This document shows positions 41,068 through 52,564 of a stretch of 64,000 nucleotides of DNA, piece after piece. The stretch lies in the NCBI RefSeq assembly GCF_049634645.1, contig NC_134714.1, positions 4,712,001 through 4,776,000 on the forward strand, given 5' to 3'. Position 1 is the first letter of the stretch. Each line of letters begins with the position of its first letter. The notes under the pieces are model-generated. The model ran no database searches. It saw nothing but the letters and a program-made list of their open reading frames with translations, and was not told where the DNA came from. A program made the position numbers and the translations under genes. Source of the stretch: Pelodiscus sinensis (taxonomy: Eukaryota > Chordata > Testudines > Trionychidae).

Positions 41068-41386
41068 GGGTATGTCTACACTACCCTGCTAGTTCGAACT
41101 AGCGGGGTAATGTAGGCATACCGCACTTGCAAATGAAGCCCGGGATTTGAATTTCCCGGGCTTCATTTGCATAAGCCGGGCGCCGCCATTTTTAAATCCC
41201 GGCTTCGAACCCCGTGCTGTGTGTAGCCGCGCGGCACGGGGTTCGAACCAGCCGGGATTTAAAAATGGCGGCGCCCGGCTTATGCAAATGAAGCCCGGGA
41301 AATTCAAATCCCAGGCTTCATTTGCAAGTGCGGTATGCCTACATTACCCTCCTAGTTCGAATTAGGAGGGTAGTGTAGACATACCC
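41068..41386. mobile_element. Palindromic MITE, TAGTTCGAACTA family (inserted in Penelope tail)
   Basis: 319 bp, opening GGGTATGTCTACACTACCCT and closing with the exact inverse of the first 17 bases. Flanks are TAA and TCA. Removing it rejoins 'tagtctataa' with 'ggtgccacagg', the normal Penelope tail, so the borders are certain. Arms mirror 'gaagcccgggatttgaattt' and 'cgccatttttaaatcccggc'. The axis is 'cgtgctgtgtgtagccgcgc', without the shared central hairpin. Confidence 0.9.
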
Positions 41387-41425
41387 TCAGGTGCCACAGG
41401 ACTCCTCGCTGCTTTTGCAAGATCC

Positions 41426-41712
41426 TTGGAGGTATTTTGCAGCTAACTCTCACTGGTTTCAGTAGCTGTCAACTATCTGAGTATATTTGAGTACTGAATA
41501 GCCAAGTCTGAGCACCTTACCCTTGTAAGCTCCTTTAAACAGCTCAGTCTGAGGGCCAAATCCCAGTGACATCAATAACAAGAGTCTCGTTGACTTCAGT
41601 GGCAGCTAAATCAAGCCTTTAAAGTACACGATTAACATAAAGCCCAAGGGAAGCACTGCAGGCATTGAGTTTTCACAAGGCATACGCTTCACCAGCACCC
41701 GGAGGTAGCCAT
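41426..41712. other. No recognised feature
   Basis: About 290 bp unassigned. Confidence 0.35.
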
Positions 41713-41928
41713 TCATAGAATCACAGAACTCTACAACTGGAAGGGACCTTGAGAGGTCATCGAGTCCATTCCCCTGCCCTCACGGCAGGATCAAGTACCA
41801 TCTAGACCATCCCTGATAGACGTCTGTCCAACCTGCTCTTAAATATCTCTAGTGATAGAGATTCTACAACCTTCCTAGGCAATTTATTCCAGTGTTTAAC
41901 CACCCTGACAGGTAGGAAGTTTTTAGTC
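41713..41928 (-). mobile_element. CR1-type LINE tail (antisense)
   Basis: 'cattcatagaatcacagaac', 'ggaagggaccttgagaggtc', 'ctgccctcacggcaggatca', 'aacctgctcttaaatatctc' and 'gtgtttaaccaccctgacag'. Same subfamily as the sense copies at 1 and 18735. Confidence 0.9.
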
Positions 41929-42144
41929 AGTATCACTGTTGACCTTTTTGCCATCAACCTTTGTTTCTATAAGTCATTGTGACACTCCATGAACATTCAC
42001 TCACTTCTGACAGCTGAGCTCACAATTAGGGAAATGTGTAGGTCTGATCACCACAACCAGGCTGGCTATAGATGCACAAACTAGTGTGCAAATCTTCTCT
42101 AGACTAGTCTGATGCACAGTGTGTTTCTATGTGCCACACACTTA

Positions 42145-42503
42145 GGGTATGTTTAGACTATAGGCTTTTGTCGACGGAAGTTTTGTCGACAGATGTTGTC
42201 GACAAAGCTTCTGTTCACAAAGAGCGTCTAGACTACATCCAGTTCTGTCGACAAAGCAAGCCTCTTTGTTGACATGACAGTGTAGATGCAAAGGACAGTG
42301 TAGATGCAACAACGCCTTCTGTCGACAGAATACTGTCGACAAAAGGCATTATTCCTCATAGAATAAGGTTTACAGCCATCAACAAAACTGCTGAGTTCTG
42401 TCAACGTAATGTAGACAGAACTTAGCGGTAGTGTAGACGCAGGTATAGTTTTGTCAACAAAAGTCTACTTTTGTCGACAAAACCCTGTAATTTGGACACA
42501 ACC
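42145..42503. mobile_element. Palindromic MITE, TTTGTCGACAAA family
   Basis: 359 bp with an exact TTA duplication (42142-42144 and 42504-42506). It opens GGGTATGTTTAGACTATAGG and closes 'ctgtaatttggacacaacc'. TTGTCGAC words occur throughout; 'cagtgtagatgcaaaggaca' repeats in tandem near 42280. The central hairpin is at 42348-42373. Confidence 0.85.
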
Positions 42504-42506
42504 TTA

Positions 42507-43774
42507 ATGTTCCAGTGCACATTAATCCACTTCCATTTCAAGTGGAGTGGATGAAAACAACCTATGGAATATTTAATGCACAGTTGTGGGGTCAACGTGA
42601 GCACTTGGTGCACGGCAGGCTAGTATAGGATAGGTTTGTACCTTACCTTGCGATAAACAAAGCTTGTGTTGAGACTTGACTTTAGTTTGTTTTTCCATTG
42701 GAACAAAATGTCAACATTGTTCCATTTCATTGGAAATTCTGCAATGTACCAACCCATCCATCTGCCAGGCAGCTGGGCAGTCAGCATCTCTCTTGGCTGG
42801 GGATCTGTGAAACCTATTTGTGGTTAAAAGTAAGGCATGAAATTAAGTACCTTGTTAATCTGGAACTTTTTCTTCAGAGGTGTAACAAGTTAGAGGGAAG
42901 GAAGATGTCCCACCTCTGCATCCAAGCCCTCTGCTTCCAATTCTCTTGAAAATCCATTTGAGTAATTTACTCATGAAACCTAGCAAAAGGCTACACATCG
43001 CAGTTCCAAACTAGTGATTGCTGGCACAGAGCTGTGTTTCTTTCCCGGGGTAACTGGCTCCATGCAAACCCTCCCTTTCCACAGATGCTAGAAGAATGGA
43101 GGCCCATCCTCAGCACAGGTTGGCGGTCGGGTAGGGGTAGTTTATTAAAAGAGCTTTGACAGAGACTCAAAACCTCGCTCGTGTTGGTGGGAGCGAGCAG
43201 GGTGAATAGAGTCAGAAACCTTAAAACTGTGGCCACACTGTTGCCACTGGGCCAAATCCCTACCAGGTGCGTGTCACTAGCTCCATTGCCAGAGTGATGC
43301 CAATTGATATTGCCCAAGAATGTTGTGCACAGCTGCTCCTATCCCCATGAAGTCCTAGTTAAACAATGACTTTATGAGAGGTCATTCATGGTGGAGAAGA
43401 CCTTCCACCTGCTGTGTCTTGGCACTGGGATATGTTCAGATTTCGGAGCCAGGTGCCAAATAACCTGCTCAGACAATATTCGTCCTGAAGGCAATGAATT
43501 AGGATCATAAGCTGGAGCGCTAGCTGGCAGTATTTTGGCACCATGATGAAATCACATTTTCAGAAGAAAATACCGTGTCTATCTCCCTCCTATGCAAGGC
43601 TTTCCCTGCATTGACTTTTGTTCTAGATGAAGGTCACCAACATGTTCTGAGGGCAGGATGAAAACATAACACTTCCCTTCTCCTCCTAGCCCTGTAGCAG
43701 CAATCTTCTTTGGTGGAAGAATTCTGCCAGGAAGTCTCTAAAGAGTCCATTGATACTGGTTTTTGATGGTTGAC
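42507..43774. other. No recognised feature
   Basis: About 1.3 kb of unassigned DNA, no convincing repeat ends or exons. Confidence 0.35.
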
Positions 43775-45200
43775 ACAATCATAGAATCATAGAGTCATCA
43801 AATCCTAGGGCTGGAAGAGTCCAGCCCCCTGCCCAAAGCAGGACCAACCCCAACTCAATCATCCCAGGACTTAAAAACCTCAAGGGATGGAGATTCCACC
43901 ACCTCCCCAGGGAACCCATCCCAGTGCTTCCCCACCCTCCTAGGGAAAGAGCTTTTCCTAATATCCAACCTAGACCTCCACACTGCAACTAGAGACCATT
44001 GCTCCTCGTTCTGCCATCTGCCACCACTGAGAACAGCCTCTCTCCATCCTCTTTGGAAACTCCCTTCAGGAAGTTGAAAGCTGCTCTCAAATCCCCCCTC
44101 ACTCTTCTCTTCTGCAAACTAAACAAACCCAAATCCCTCAGCCTCTCCTTGAAGGTCATGTGCTCCATCCCCCTAATCATTTTGGTTGCACTCCACAGGA
44201 CCCTCTCCAATGTGACCACTTTCTTTCTACACTGGGTGCCCAGAACTGGATGCAATACTCCAGATGTGGCCTCACCAGCACTGAATAAAAGAGAATAATC
44301 ACTTCTCTAGATCAGCAGACAATGCTCCTCATAATGCACCCTAATATGCCATTAGACTTCTTGGCTACAAGAGCACACTGAAGACTCATATCCAGCTTCT
44401 CATCCATTGTAATCCCCAGACCCTTTTCTGCTGAACTGCTACTTAGCCAGTCGGTCTCCAGCATGTAACAATGTTTGGGATTCTTCCATCCCAAGTGCAG
44501 GACTCTGCACTTGTCCCTGTTGAACCTCATCAGATTTATTTTGGCCCAATCCTCCAATTTATCTAGGTCACTCTGGACCCTATCCCTCCCTCCAACGTCT
44601 CTACCTGTCCCCCTAGCTTAGTGTCATCCACAAACTTGCTGAGGGTTCAATGCATCCCTTCCTCCAGGTCATTAATAAAGATGTTGCACAAAACTGGCCC
44701 TAGAACCGATCCTTGGGGCACTCCACTTGAAACCAACTGTCAGCCAAGCATTGAGCTGTTGATCACTATTCATTGAACCTGACAATCAGGCTAGCTTTCT
44801 AGGCACTTTACAGTCCATTTATCCAATCCATACGTCCTTAACTTGCTGGCAAGAATATTGTGGGAGCTTTAGCAAAAGCTTTGCTAAAGTCAAGGTGTAT
44901 CACATCCACTGACTTCCCCATGTCCACAGAGCCAGTTACCTCAGCACAGAAGCAAGTCAGATTGGTCAGGCACAACTTGCTCTTGGTGAATCCATGTTGA
45001 CTGTTCCTAATCACTTTATCCTCTTCCAAGTGCTTCAAAATTGATTATTTGAGCATCCCCTCCAGGATTTTTCAGGGGACTGAGGTCAGGCTGACTGGTC
45101 TGTAGTTCCCTGGATTGTCTTTTTTCCCTTTTTTAAAGATGGGTGCTACATTTGCCTTTTCCCGACCATCCGGGACCTCTCCTGATCTCCACAAGGCTAA
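43775..45200 (-). pseudogene. CR1 LINE, about 1.4 kb, 5'-truncated (antisense)
   Basis: The longest CR1 copy here. In its own direction: a reverse-transcriptase piece KSVDVIHLDFSKAFAKAPT near 44850 (the last codons garbled by an inserted or duplicated 'agctttagcaaaagctttgc'), then LMRFNRDKCRVLHLGWKNPK, EKGLGITMDEKLDMSLQCAL, an internal gap, ERVLWSATKMIRGMEHMTFK and LGLFSLQKRRVRGDLRAAFN, then the UTR and ATTCTATGA-type terminus at 43780. Frameshifts and stops make it inactive. Confidence 0.88.
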
Positions 45201-46780
45201 GGCCACTGAATCATGAGAGAGCGTAGAAAGACTGAGGCCTTCGTGCATAGCTCAGGCAGCATTTCCAGTGAACACAGTCAAGCCAGTATTACTGTCCAGC
45301 TACTCACCACAATTTCACTCAATCGAAAATGATTCTTTGCCCTAGAGGGAAGAACTTATTACCGAGACCTCTAGAGCCACGTAGCTGTGCAGAAAGCACC
45401 AATAAATTAATGAGAGAATAATTTGTGCTGTCTGAATTTATTTACAACTGAGAACAAACAGACAAAGGAAGAATGAAAGCTGCATTCCCAACAACCCAAT
45501 AAAAATCCTGAAAACCCAGGGCAACTTAGCTGTTCCACTTCCAGGGATTCATTCCACAGACCTAATCCAGCATCTCTCATCTCTACAAACATACAGCAGT
45601 CAACTTTGCTCCCTTTGCTCTGGCAACATCTGTGATTTGACAAATACAAGCATTAATTGATTGCACAAATGAATTAATAATACAAAGGTTCTGATTATGA
45701 TTAGCCTTCTAATCGATTTCGACGACAGCAAGCTCTTGCGGTGTGCAAGTTAATGACTCACTTCTCTCTCTCTCCAGTTTTGTCTTATTAGCAGTCTCAC
45801 CTACTAAAGACAAACAGAATCTTTCCTTTATAATTGCCTCTTGACCCTTCCTTACTCCAGTGTGCTGCCGTCATCACATCATCATCATGAGGAAATTAAA
45901 ACTGTATTAATGAGTTAAAAGTAGCAGGACCTTGGTTTCACTCTCTCCTTGCTTTTCAGGGTCTTTATGCCAGCCCTCAGGCCCTTGCTGGGGACTGTGT
46001 CTAGAAGCACAATGTAACTCATGCCCAGAGTTTGCGCCCCTTCTTTATCCCGAAGAAGCAGCCACCCATGTTGTCCCATGGCCGGTAGCTGGCAGGGTAT
46101 TTGAGGCATTCACATATACGGGCTCTGAGGCAGCACAGTTACCTCACGCAGGCAATGTGAAATGTCAGTGAGTGCCCCGCCCTGTCACCTGTCACTAGAG
46201 AAATACAAGGCCTGACTTTTCTCCCTGAGGGAGCAGGTGTGCGATTGTGGTAGAGCCTTGATATAAAGGTCTTTGGGGCAGGGGCAGTTCTTAGTGTCCA
46301 TGTGCACAACATCTACCATGCATCTGTGGGATCTAGATCTGACCTGTAGGGGCTCTCACAAGTCCCAAATATATTTGGCTATAATAATTCATAGGTCCTT
46401 TGGACATTTCTCAAGAGTTCCCTCAAACTCTCTCCCTCTCCTTCATAATTAACATGTGCAAAGCCGATAGAGAATAGCCGAAAAGTTTTGTGGTTAGTTA
46501 CCCCTGGGATTGGGAGGTCTATACATTAATCTCGGCGCCTGAGAACACGCTGTTTTCCTCATGAACATGCTTCCCCCTAATCAAGAAGTAGCGTCCCTAG
46601 CAAAAGGAATTTTTTTTCTGGCGGCTGATTACAGCTGCCTCAAAGCTGAGTCATTTGATAACCACAGACTCCATTTATTACAGCCGGGCTCCAGAAATAC
46701 CGATGCTATTTTGATAACACAATATAAAAAGAGCCAACAAGCCATGATATAAAATATAAATGGAATGGACAAGTTGGCTA
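45201..46780. other. Unassigned, with AT-rich segments that may be conserved non-coding
   Basis: No recognised repeat or gene. Two segments (about 45640-45930 and 46540-46770) are AT-rich with clustered TAAT/ATTA and TGAC-like words and look single-copy. This is only a visual impression. Confidence 0.35.
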
Positions 46781-46892
46781 TGTCCTGAGTCAGAGTGAGA
46801 GGAGACAACGCAATGGGCTTACATTTCAGGAAAGGAAGTTTATGCTGGACATTAGGAAAAAAACACGAGGAGGTTGGGGAGGTTGTGGAATC
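46781..46892 (+). mobile_element. CR1-type LINE UTR fragment (sense)
   Basis: 'aacgcaatgggcttacattt', 'ctggacattaggaaaaaaac' and 'gaggttgtggaatctt', cut off by the next, antisense CR1. Confidence 0.75.
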
Positions 46893-47390
46893 TTATAGAC
46901 TCATAGACTTTAAGGTCAGAAGGGACCATTATGATCATCTAGTCTGACCCCCTGCACAGTGCAGGCCACAAAATCTCACCCACCCCTCCTAGAATAATCC
47001 TCTCACCTAGATCTCAGATATTGAAGCCTGAAGACCCCAAGATGCAGAGAATCCTCCAGCTGTGATCTGTACCCCATGCTACAGAGGAAGGCAAAAAACC
47101 TCCAGGGCCTCTGCCAATCTACCCTGGAGAAAAATTCCTTCCCGACCCCAAATATGGTGATCAGCTAAACCCTGAGCATGTGGGCAAGACTCATCAGCCA
47201 GACACCCAGAAGGTTCTCTATAGTAACTCCTATCATCCCTCCCTTGACCTATTTCCCACTGATAATGAATGGTCAATTAGTTACCAAGATCATGTTATCT
47301 CATCAAACCATCCCCTTCATAAACCCATCTAGTTTAATCTTGAAACCAGATAGATCTTTTTCCCCCATTACTTCCCACTAGTGATTTTAA
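46893..47390 (-). mobile_element. CR1-like LINE tail, third subfamily (antisense)
   Basis: 'gactcatagactttaaggtc', 'agaagggaccattatgatca', 'tctagtctgaccccctgcac', 'ccctggagaaaaattccttc' and 'ccttcataaacccatctagt'. A different CR1 3' UTR type from the others in the window, inserted in or next to the sense fragment at 46781. Confidence 0.8.
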
Positions 47391-47424
47391 AGAGCCGGTT
47401 ACACACAACTGTCAGGGTGGTCTA

Positions 47425-47935
47425 GATAAGGGGTAGGGAACCTTTCTTTCGGTTTGGGGGCCACAGACCCACAGAAAAATTAGTTGGGAGCCACACACAA
47501 GTGAAAAGGTAATAATAACAACAATATTTGACCTGGCTCCCAAATGAGTAGAAAAGAACCCTTCACGGATGTGGCCTCCAACTGAGAAACAGGAAAAAGA
47601 CACTGCCCTCTCACCTCACTCTCCTCAAACTCCAGCCCCATGGAGAGGTGTTGGGGGAGACACCACGGCTCACCAGATTCACTCTTCTGGGGACCCCCAG
47701 GACTCTGGGGTGAGACCAAAAATGAGGGTTTCAGTGTGCATTAGGGTGCTGCTGGGGAGCAGGCCGGTGGTAGGGTTGGGGTCTGGGGAGGAGGTAGGGT
47801 GTAGGAGTGGGCTGAGAGAGAGGTGGCAGGAAGGGTGCAGGAGCAGGGTGCGGGTGGAGGGAGCATGAGGTGGGATGTAGGGTCTGGGGGGAGGCATTGC
47901 AGGCATGGGGTGTGAGGGTAGACCACAGAGTTTTA
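47425..47935. other. hAT-like left end and G-rich segment
   Basis: 'aggggtagggaacctttctt' followed by 'ggtttgggggccacagac' is a typical hAT opening in vertebrates. About 300 bp further on (47740-47900) the sequence is strongly purine/G-rich. No right end was identified, so the element borders are unknown. Confidence 0.4.
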
Positions 47936-48405
47936 TAATGTTCTATGTAATATGCTTAATGGGTAGCATGAGATGAATGTTAAACAACTATTACTCTGTT
48001 GGCCACACTTCTCTGGTTAGCGGGGAAGAACAGTCTCTAGGCCCTTAATAAAGATGCATCAGATAACCTGCTTGTGTTTGTGTCTGATATCAAGACAGAA
48101 AGAGATCAAAAGGATTCTTGTGATGTAGCATGATCCCACGCTTGTTCTTAGGAGTAATTAGAATGCTAATTGTGTTACAAAGAATTATGATGAACGAATA
48201 AAAAGTTTGTACTAACAGAAGCTTCGTTCTGAACTAGACCGATACCTTTTGTATAGACCATTGTATCCCCTTTTCCCATGTGTGAAATGATTGTGGGGAG
48301 GGGGAGTGAATGAATTTGAAATATGATTGTTTGGAGAGATAACAGCTTGGAGGCCCAGCAGTTTTAGTGCCAGACGGTGGAAGAGGGGAGGGATCTGGAA
48401 GACTC
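47936..48405. other. Unassigned, possibly LTR-like
   Basis: AT-rich, with an AATAAA-containing phrase ('cccttaataaagatgcatca'). Together with 49163-49575 ('agcaacagtctggtaacttt') it could be an old LTR split by the MITE cluster at 48409, but no LTR pair or internal body was seen. Confidence 0.25.
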
Positions 48406-48408
48406 AGA

Positions 48409-49159
48409 GGCTACGTCTAGACTTCAGGCTTCTTTTGGAAGAAGCTTTTACAGAAGAGAGCGTCTGGGAAAACGCCTTTCGAAAGAGAGCGTCTACACTG
48501 CAAAAGCGCAACGAAAAAGCGATGTGCTTTTTCAAAAGATAGCGTCCACAATTATTGGAGGCTATCTTGCATTTCGGTTGTGATTACTGTGGATAGAGTG
48601 GCCGCCAGGGCATCTGTGCTTTTTCATGGAGCCTCTTCTGCATCCACACATGCCTTTTTCCAAAAAAGCTTTTTCGGAAAAAGGCTTCTTCCTTGTAGAG
48701 GCTACATCTAGGCTCTAAGCCTCTTTCGAAAGAGAGCATCTAGACTGTAACCACTTCTTTCAAAAAAGCGAGTTGCTTTTTTGAAAGAGAGCACCCAGGT
48801 AGTCTGGATGCTTTCTTTCGAAGAAGCCCTGTTTGCATTTAAGACCGCCTTTTTTCAAACGAGCACTTTCAAAAAAAGACATTCTTCCTCGCAAAATGAG
48901 GTTTACCGCGATTGAAAAAACTGCTGCGTTCTTTCGATTTACTTTTAAAAGAACGTGGCTGCAGTCTAGACGCAGGTGAAGTTTTTTCGAAAAAAGGCCA
49001 CTTTTTTCATAAAAACCCTGTAGTCTAGACACACCCAGAATGAGGTTTACCGCCGTCAGAAAACCCCCTCCATTCTTTTGACTTTCTGTCGAACGAACAC
49101 AACAGCAGGGTGGATGTAAGTATTGTTTTTTGGAAAAACTCTGCAGTTTAGACATACCC
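48409..49159. mobile_element. MITE, CTTTCGAAAG family, with a second one inside
   Basis: The outer element opens GGCTACGTCTAGACTTCAGG and closes 'ctctgcagtttagacataccc', with an exact AGA duplication (48406-48408 and 49160-49162). Its own parts are 48409-48699 and 49037-49159 (414 bp). It shares its left half with 23779-24135 and its right half with 24845-25022. It is split at its central hairpin by the element at 48700. Frames inside it (including a 249-codon one on the minus strand) are not genes. Confidence 0.85.
48700..49036. mobile_element. MITE, CTTTCGAAAG family (inner element)
   Basis: 337 bp, opening GGCTACATCTAGGCTCTAAG and closing 'ccctgtagtctagacacaccc', with an exact AGA duplication (48697-48699 and 49037-49039). 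Taking it out rebuilds 'ttccttgtAGAatgaggttt', matching the intact relative at 24.9 kb ('ttcctcatAGAatgaggctc'). Its own central hairpin is at 48881-48906. Confidence 0.88.
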
Positions 49160-50999
49160 AGAGGTATCACGGTACCATAAATTGGGCCCAATACAAAGCA
49201 GACCAATGGACGACATATGGACAGCCTTGGAGTGTTCAGAAGCAAGCACCCTTTTACAAACAAGATAGCCTTGAAATAACACTGGAAAGGAGGCCCCAAC
49301 ATACTGATGTCAGATGTCGAAGAATGACTTCCAGATACACAGATGTTAAAATGGTGATTCCTCAGAACTGAGGAAGCAAAATGCATAGACCTGACTGGGA
49401 GAAAAGGCCTATGAAAGATGGGGCATCTTCCATGAATCTCCGGGTCTCGTCTTGTCAAAGATCGGATCATCAGTCCGCACCGAGAGAAGCCCTTGCTTCG
49501 CCTCCTCACATTTCACTCGCCTGGCCAGTGTGTTCGTGTGAGCAACAGTCTGGTAACTTTAAGCAAAAGCAAAACGGGGGGGGTGTGCATTTGTGTGTGG
49601 GTGTGTGTGAATGTGCAAATAACAGAATAGTGTTACATTGTCAATAAATGTGGCGTTTTGCCTTATCCCCCTAAAAAGATCCTGTGGAATTCTTTCAAGT
49701 ATAAGATGAGTACAGGGGCTGGGCGGGAGGGGGCAGGGGATTGGGGTGCCTACCTGGCACAGCTCCTGAGGGGCGCGGGTGTCTTTGTGTGGCTCTCTGC
49801 ACTGCAGGGAAGTGTTCCCTCCAGGCACTACCCTCTGCTGGTCCCATTGGCCACGTTGCCCAGCCAATGGGAGCAGCAGGGGGAGGTGCCTGAAGGACGC
49901 ATTTTTCCCTCACTCCCTGATAATCCGGGGAATGAGATGAGAAACAAGTTGAGCCCCAGTGTGCACAGCTGCTGCCTTTTCCCCCTCACCCGCCCTCCTG
50001 AAACTCTGCCCTTGGCAAGAAGGCAAGTGGCAGTACATAATCGGCCCACCGGAGTCTTCTGTGGCCGCACCCTGTTACATTGGTTCCAGCTCTCCTGCCT
50101 ACTTGCCAGACACACACAGGGGAGCAACCTAAAGGTAGCAGGATGAAGCTGGACCATGAGGCAAGACTGAGCCCTTAATAAGGGATGTGCAAATAACTCT
50201 TCTGTGATCCTGGAGCCATGTCTCAGTCCTACCCCCCGGCCTAGTCTGTATGCACCGGCCATCTTCCGTTCTCCGAGTTCCTCTTGTCCCTCCATCTTCA
50301 TCAACCCAGGCATCCCTACTTTCCTCCGCAATTAACCTTATGATAGTTCTGCACATGGGCCAAGTACTTTATCCAGTTCCTTCCAGGACTGTTTGCTTTG
50401 TTAATAGGTATTTTATTAAATATGGGATTTTTTTTTCATTTTATAGTGTGCAAAAACCGTCCCGGCCTGCCATCATACATTAAAAGTGCCCTGAAAGAAA
50501 CCTTATAAAACTCTAATAATATTTTTATGTGCAGAGCTTAATTCTCATTGATTTTTCCCATGGTTTATGTCAGTAAGCAAAAGTAAGTTGCCGTGCTTTT
50601 AATAAGACTTCACTTTTCAATTGCTGCAGAAGTGGTCCAAGCATACAAACTGACAGGGGAATGAGGCAGCAAAAATACCAATAATAATAAACACGAGAAG
50701 GATGCAAAGATAGGGAATAAATAAGAATGTTGCCTGCTAATATATGTTGGGACTTGAATTATTAATTGCAGACATAAGCAGTTAAAATTGGAAACGGGAT
50801 AAAGACATTGCTTTTATATTTGGCTTTAATTTCAGCGAGGCAGGCGCACAGAACACATGGCAATAACAATAAGAAACTGCTAAAAAATTAATCAAAGTAT
50901 CTAATAATGTAGGGGATGATCCGGCAGACGCATAGGACCAGATGTTTGTTACCGTGAGATGTTCCATTAAGGTCAATGCGTCAATGTTTGGCAATTTAG
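49160..50999. other. Unassigned; possible hAT-internal phrase and candidate conserved non-coding DNA
   Basis: At 49830-49895 'ctgctggtcccattggccac' followed by 'ccaatgggagcagcaggggg' is a phrase I associate with reptile hAT-derived repeats (weak). 50440-51000 is AT-rich, apparently single-copy and word-dense ('tgaattattaattgcagaca', 'aatttcagcgaggcaggcgc'). No exon recognised. Confidence 0.35.
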
Positions 51000-51910
51000 A
51001 TCCTTTGTGTAATGGGCAATTTCTACTTTCTTCAAGGCCTACTCCAGAGTGTAACTACCCTACAGTTAAAAAGTTTTTCCAGATTCAATATCTAATCTCA
51101 ATCCCCTTGACCACAGATTAAGCTAAGGACAAACGGTCGCAGTCCTCTATAACAGCCCTTAGTGAATTTAAAGAGTGTTGTCAAGTCCTCCCTCAGTCTT
51201 CTCTCGAGTTTTCTTGCATTTTCTAAAGCTTTTACTAATGTATTGCCCCAATTTAAGAAGGATACTGTCAAAGAGCAGCACGTGGATTTGAACACAGTAC
51301 TCCGACTAAAATCTGAGCCGCATGTGACAATTACTTCTTGTGTTTTACCTAGCACACGCCTGTTAATATAGTATCCTGGTTCTGTTCGTTTTACAATTTC
51401 ATCATAGTATTGACTCATATTCCATTTAGAATCCACACTCATCCCCAGATATTTTTTTTTCCTGCAGCAATAACCTCTAGCCAGTTATCCCCATTTGACA
51501 GTTATGCCTTTGATTTTTAACTCCCTTTGCATTTTCCTTTCTGGAATTTCATCTCATTGATTTCAGGCCAATTCTCCAATTTGTCCAGGTTGTTTGGAAT
51601 TCTAACCGTGTCCTCCAAAATCCTTGCAACCCCTCTCGGCAAGTTTCACATGCCGTAAGCGTACTCTCTGTTCCGTTAGCCAAATCATTCATGAAAATAT
51701 TGAATATTACCGGACCCAGGAGTGATCCCCAGCAGAACCCTACTAGATACGTCCTTCTAGACAGTTAGCTAACTATTGATACCTCCCTTTGAGTATGCTC
51801 TTCCAACCAGTTGTGCACCCCCTTACCATAATATAATTTGGACCACATTTTCCTGTGTATAAGAGCAATGTGTTTTATAGACTTCTATAGACATCTATAG
51901 ATGACGTAGG
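51000..51910 (-). pseudogene. Old CR1/L3-like LINE (antisense)
   Basis: On the + strand: 'gtcaagtcctccctcagtct', 'catttcatctcattgatttc', 'caattctccaatttgtccag', 'catgaaaatattgaatatta', 'ggagtgatccccagcagaac' and 'cttccaaccagttgtgcacc'. These are the usual sentences of antisense CR1/L3-type coding and UTR sequence. More diverged than the other CR1 copies, with many stops. Confidence 0.75.
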
Positions 51911-52338
51911 TGTTTATGAGGCAGATCCTTAGCTATTGTAAACTTCCATAGCTCTATTTAATCCAATTTATACTCACTGAGGATCTGCTTATATAGACAG
52001 ATCCCCCCTCCCCCAACGTACATACAAAAGACAGTCATGAAAATGGGAAACTATAAGGGCTTTTTCATCTCATGGCAATAAGAATTTAGGGGGTTAGATC
52101 CTTAGCTGATGTACACTGGCTTCCTGGTTCTTGAATCTAACATCCTAAAAACTGGAGACTTCTGTTAGCTGCAACATAACATTGACCATTACGGCTTGCA
52201 GCCAGGGACTCACCTTCTGATAAGAAAAGGGACCTTTTGTCTAGCAATACTGAACTTGGTCTTCAATTCATTCTTGAAATCTTCTCTGTGGTCCAGCTCT
52301 TTCTCTGGAGATGCTTAATAACCGCTTTATGCTGAGTC
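51911..52338. other. No recognised feature
   Basis: About 430 bp unassigned. Confidence 0.35.
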
Positions 52339-52564
52339 GGGGCATGCCTACACTAGGGAATAATTTCGAAATAACTAAATTGGAAATAATCACTCCTGAA
52401 ATAACTATTTTGAAATAAGCTTATTCCCCAAGGAAAACAATACAGATTTCAACACAACCAGCCCGTTATTTCAAAATTACGGGCGTGGTAATGTGGACGC
52501 TCTGCTTATTATTTCGAAATAAGGAAGGGTTATTTCAAAGTAACTCCCCAGCGTAGACCAGGGC
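52339..52564. mobile_element. MITE, TATTTCGAAATA family (short)
   Basis: It opens GGGGCATGCCTACACTAGGG and closes 'ccccagcgtagaccagggc'. Arms carry 'aataatttcgaaataactaa', 'ctattttgaaataagcttat' and 'ttatttcgaaataaggaagg'. The central hairpin is replaced by 'ccccaaggaaaacaatacag'. Confidence 0.75.

Noticed and set aside
48760..49509. 249-codon open frame on the minus strand
   Set aside because: Its 3' half lies in two nested MITEs with certain borders (48409-49159); the rest shows no domain. A by-product of repeat composition.
47936..49575. Endogenous retroviral LTR split by MITEs
   Set aside because: AATAAA and an LTR-like U5 phrase are present, but there is no second LTR, primer-binding site or coding body, so it was kept only as a weak note.
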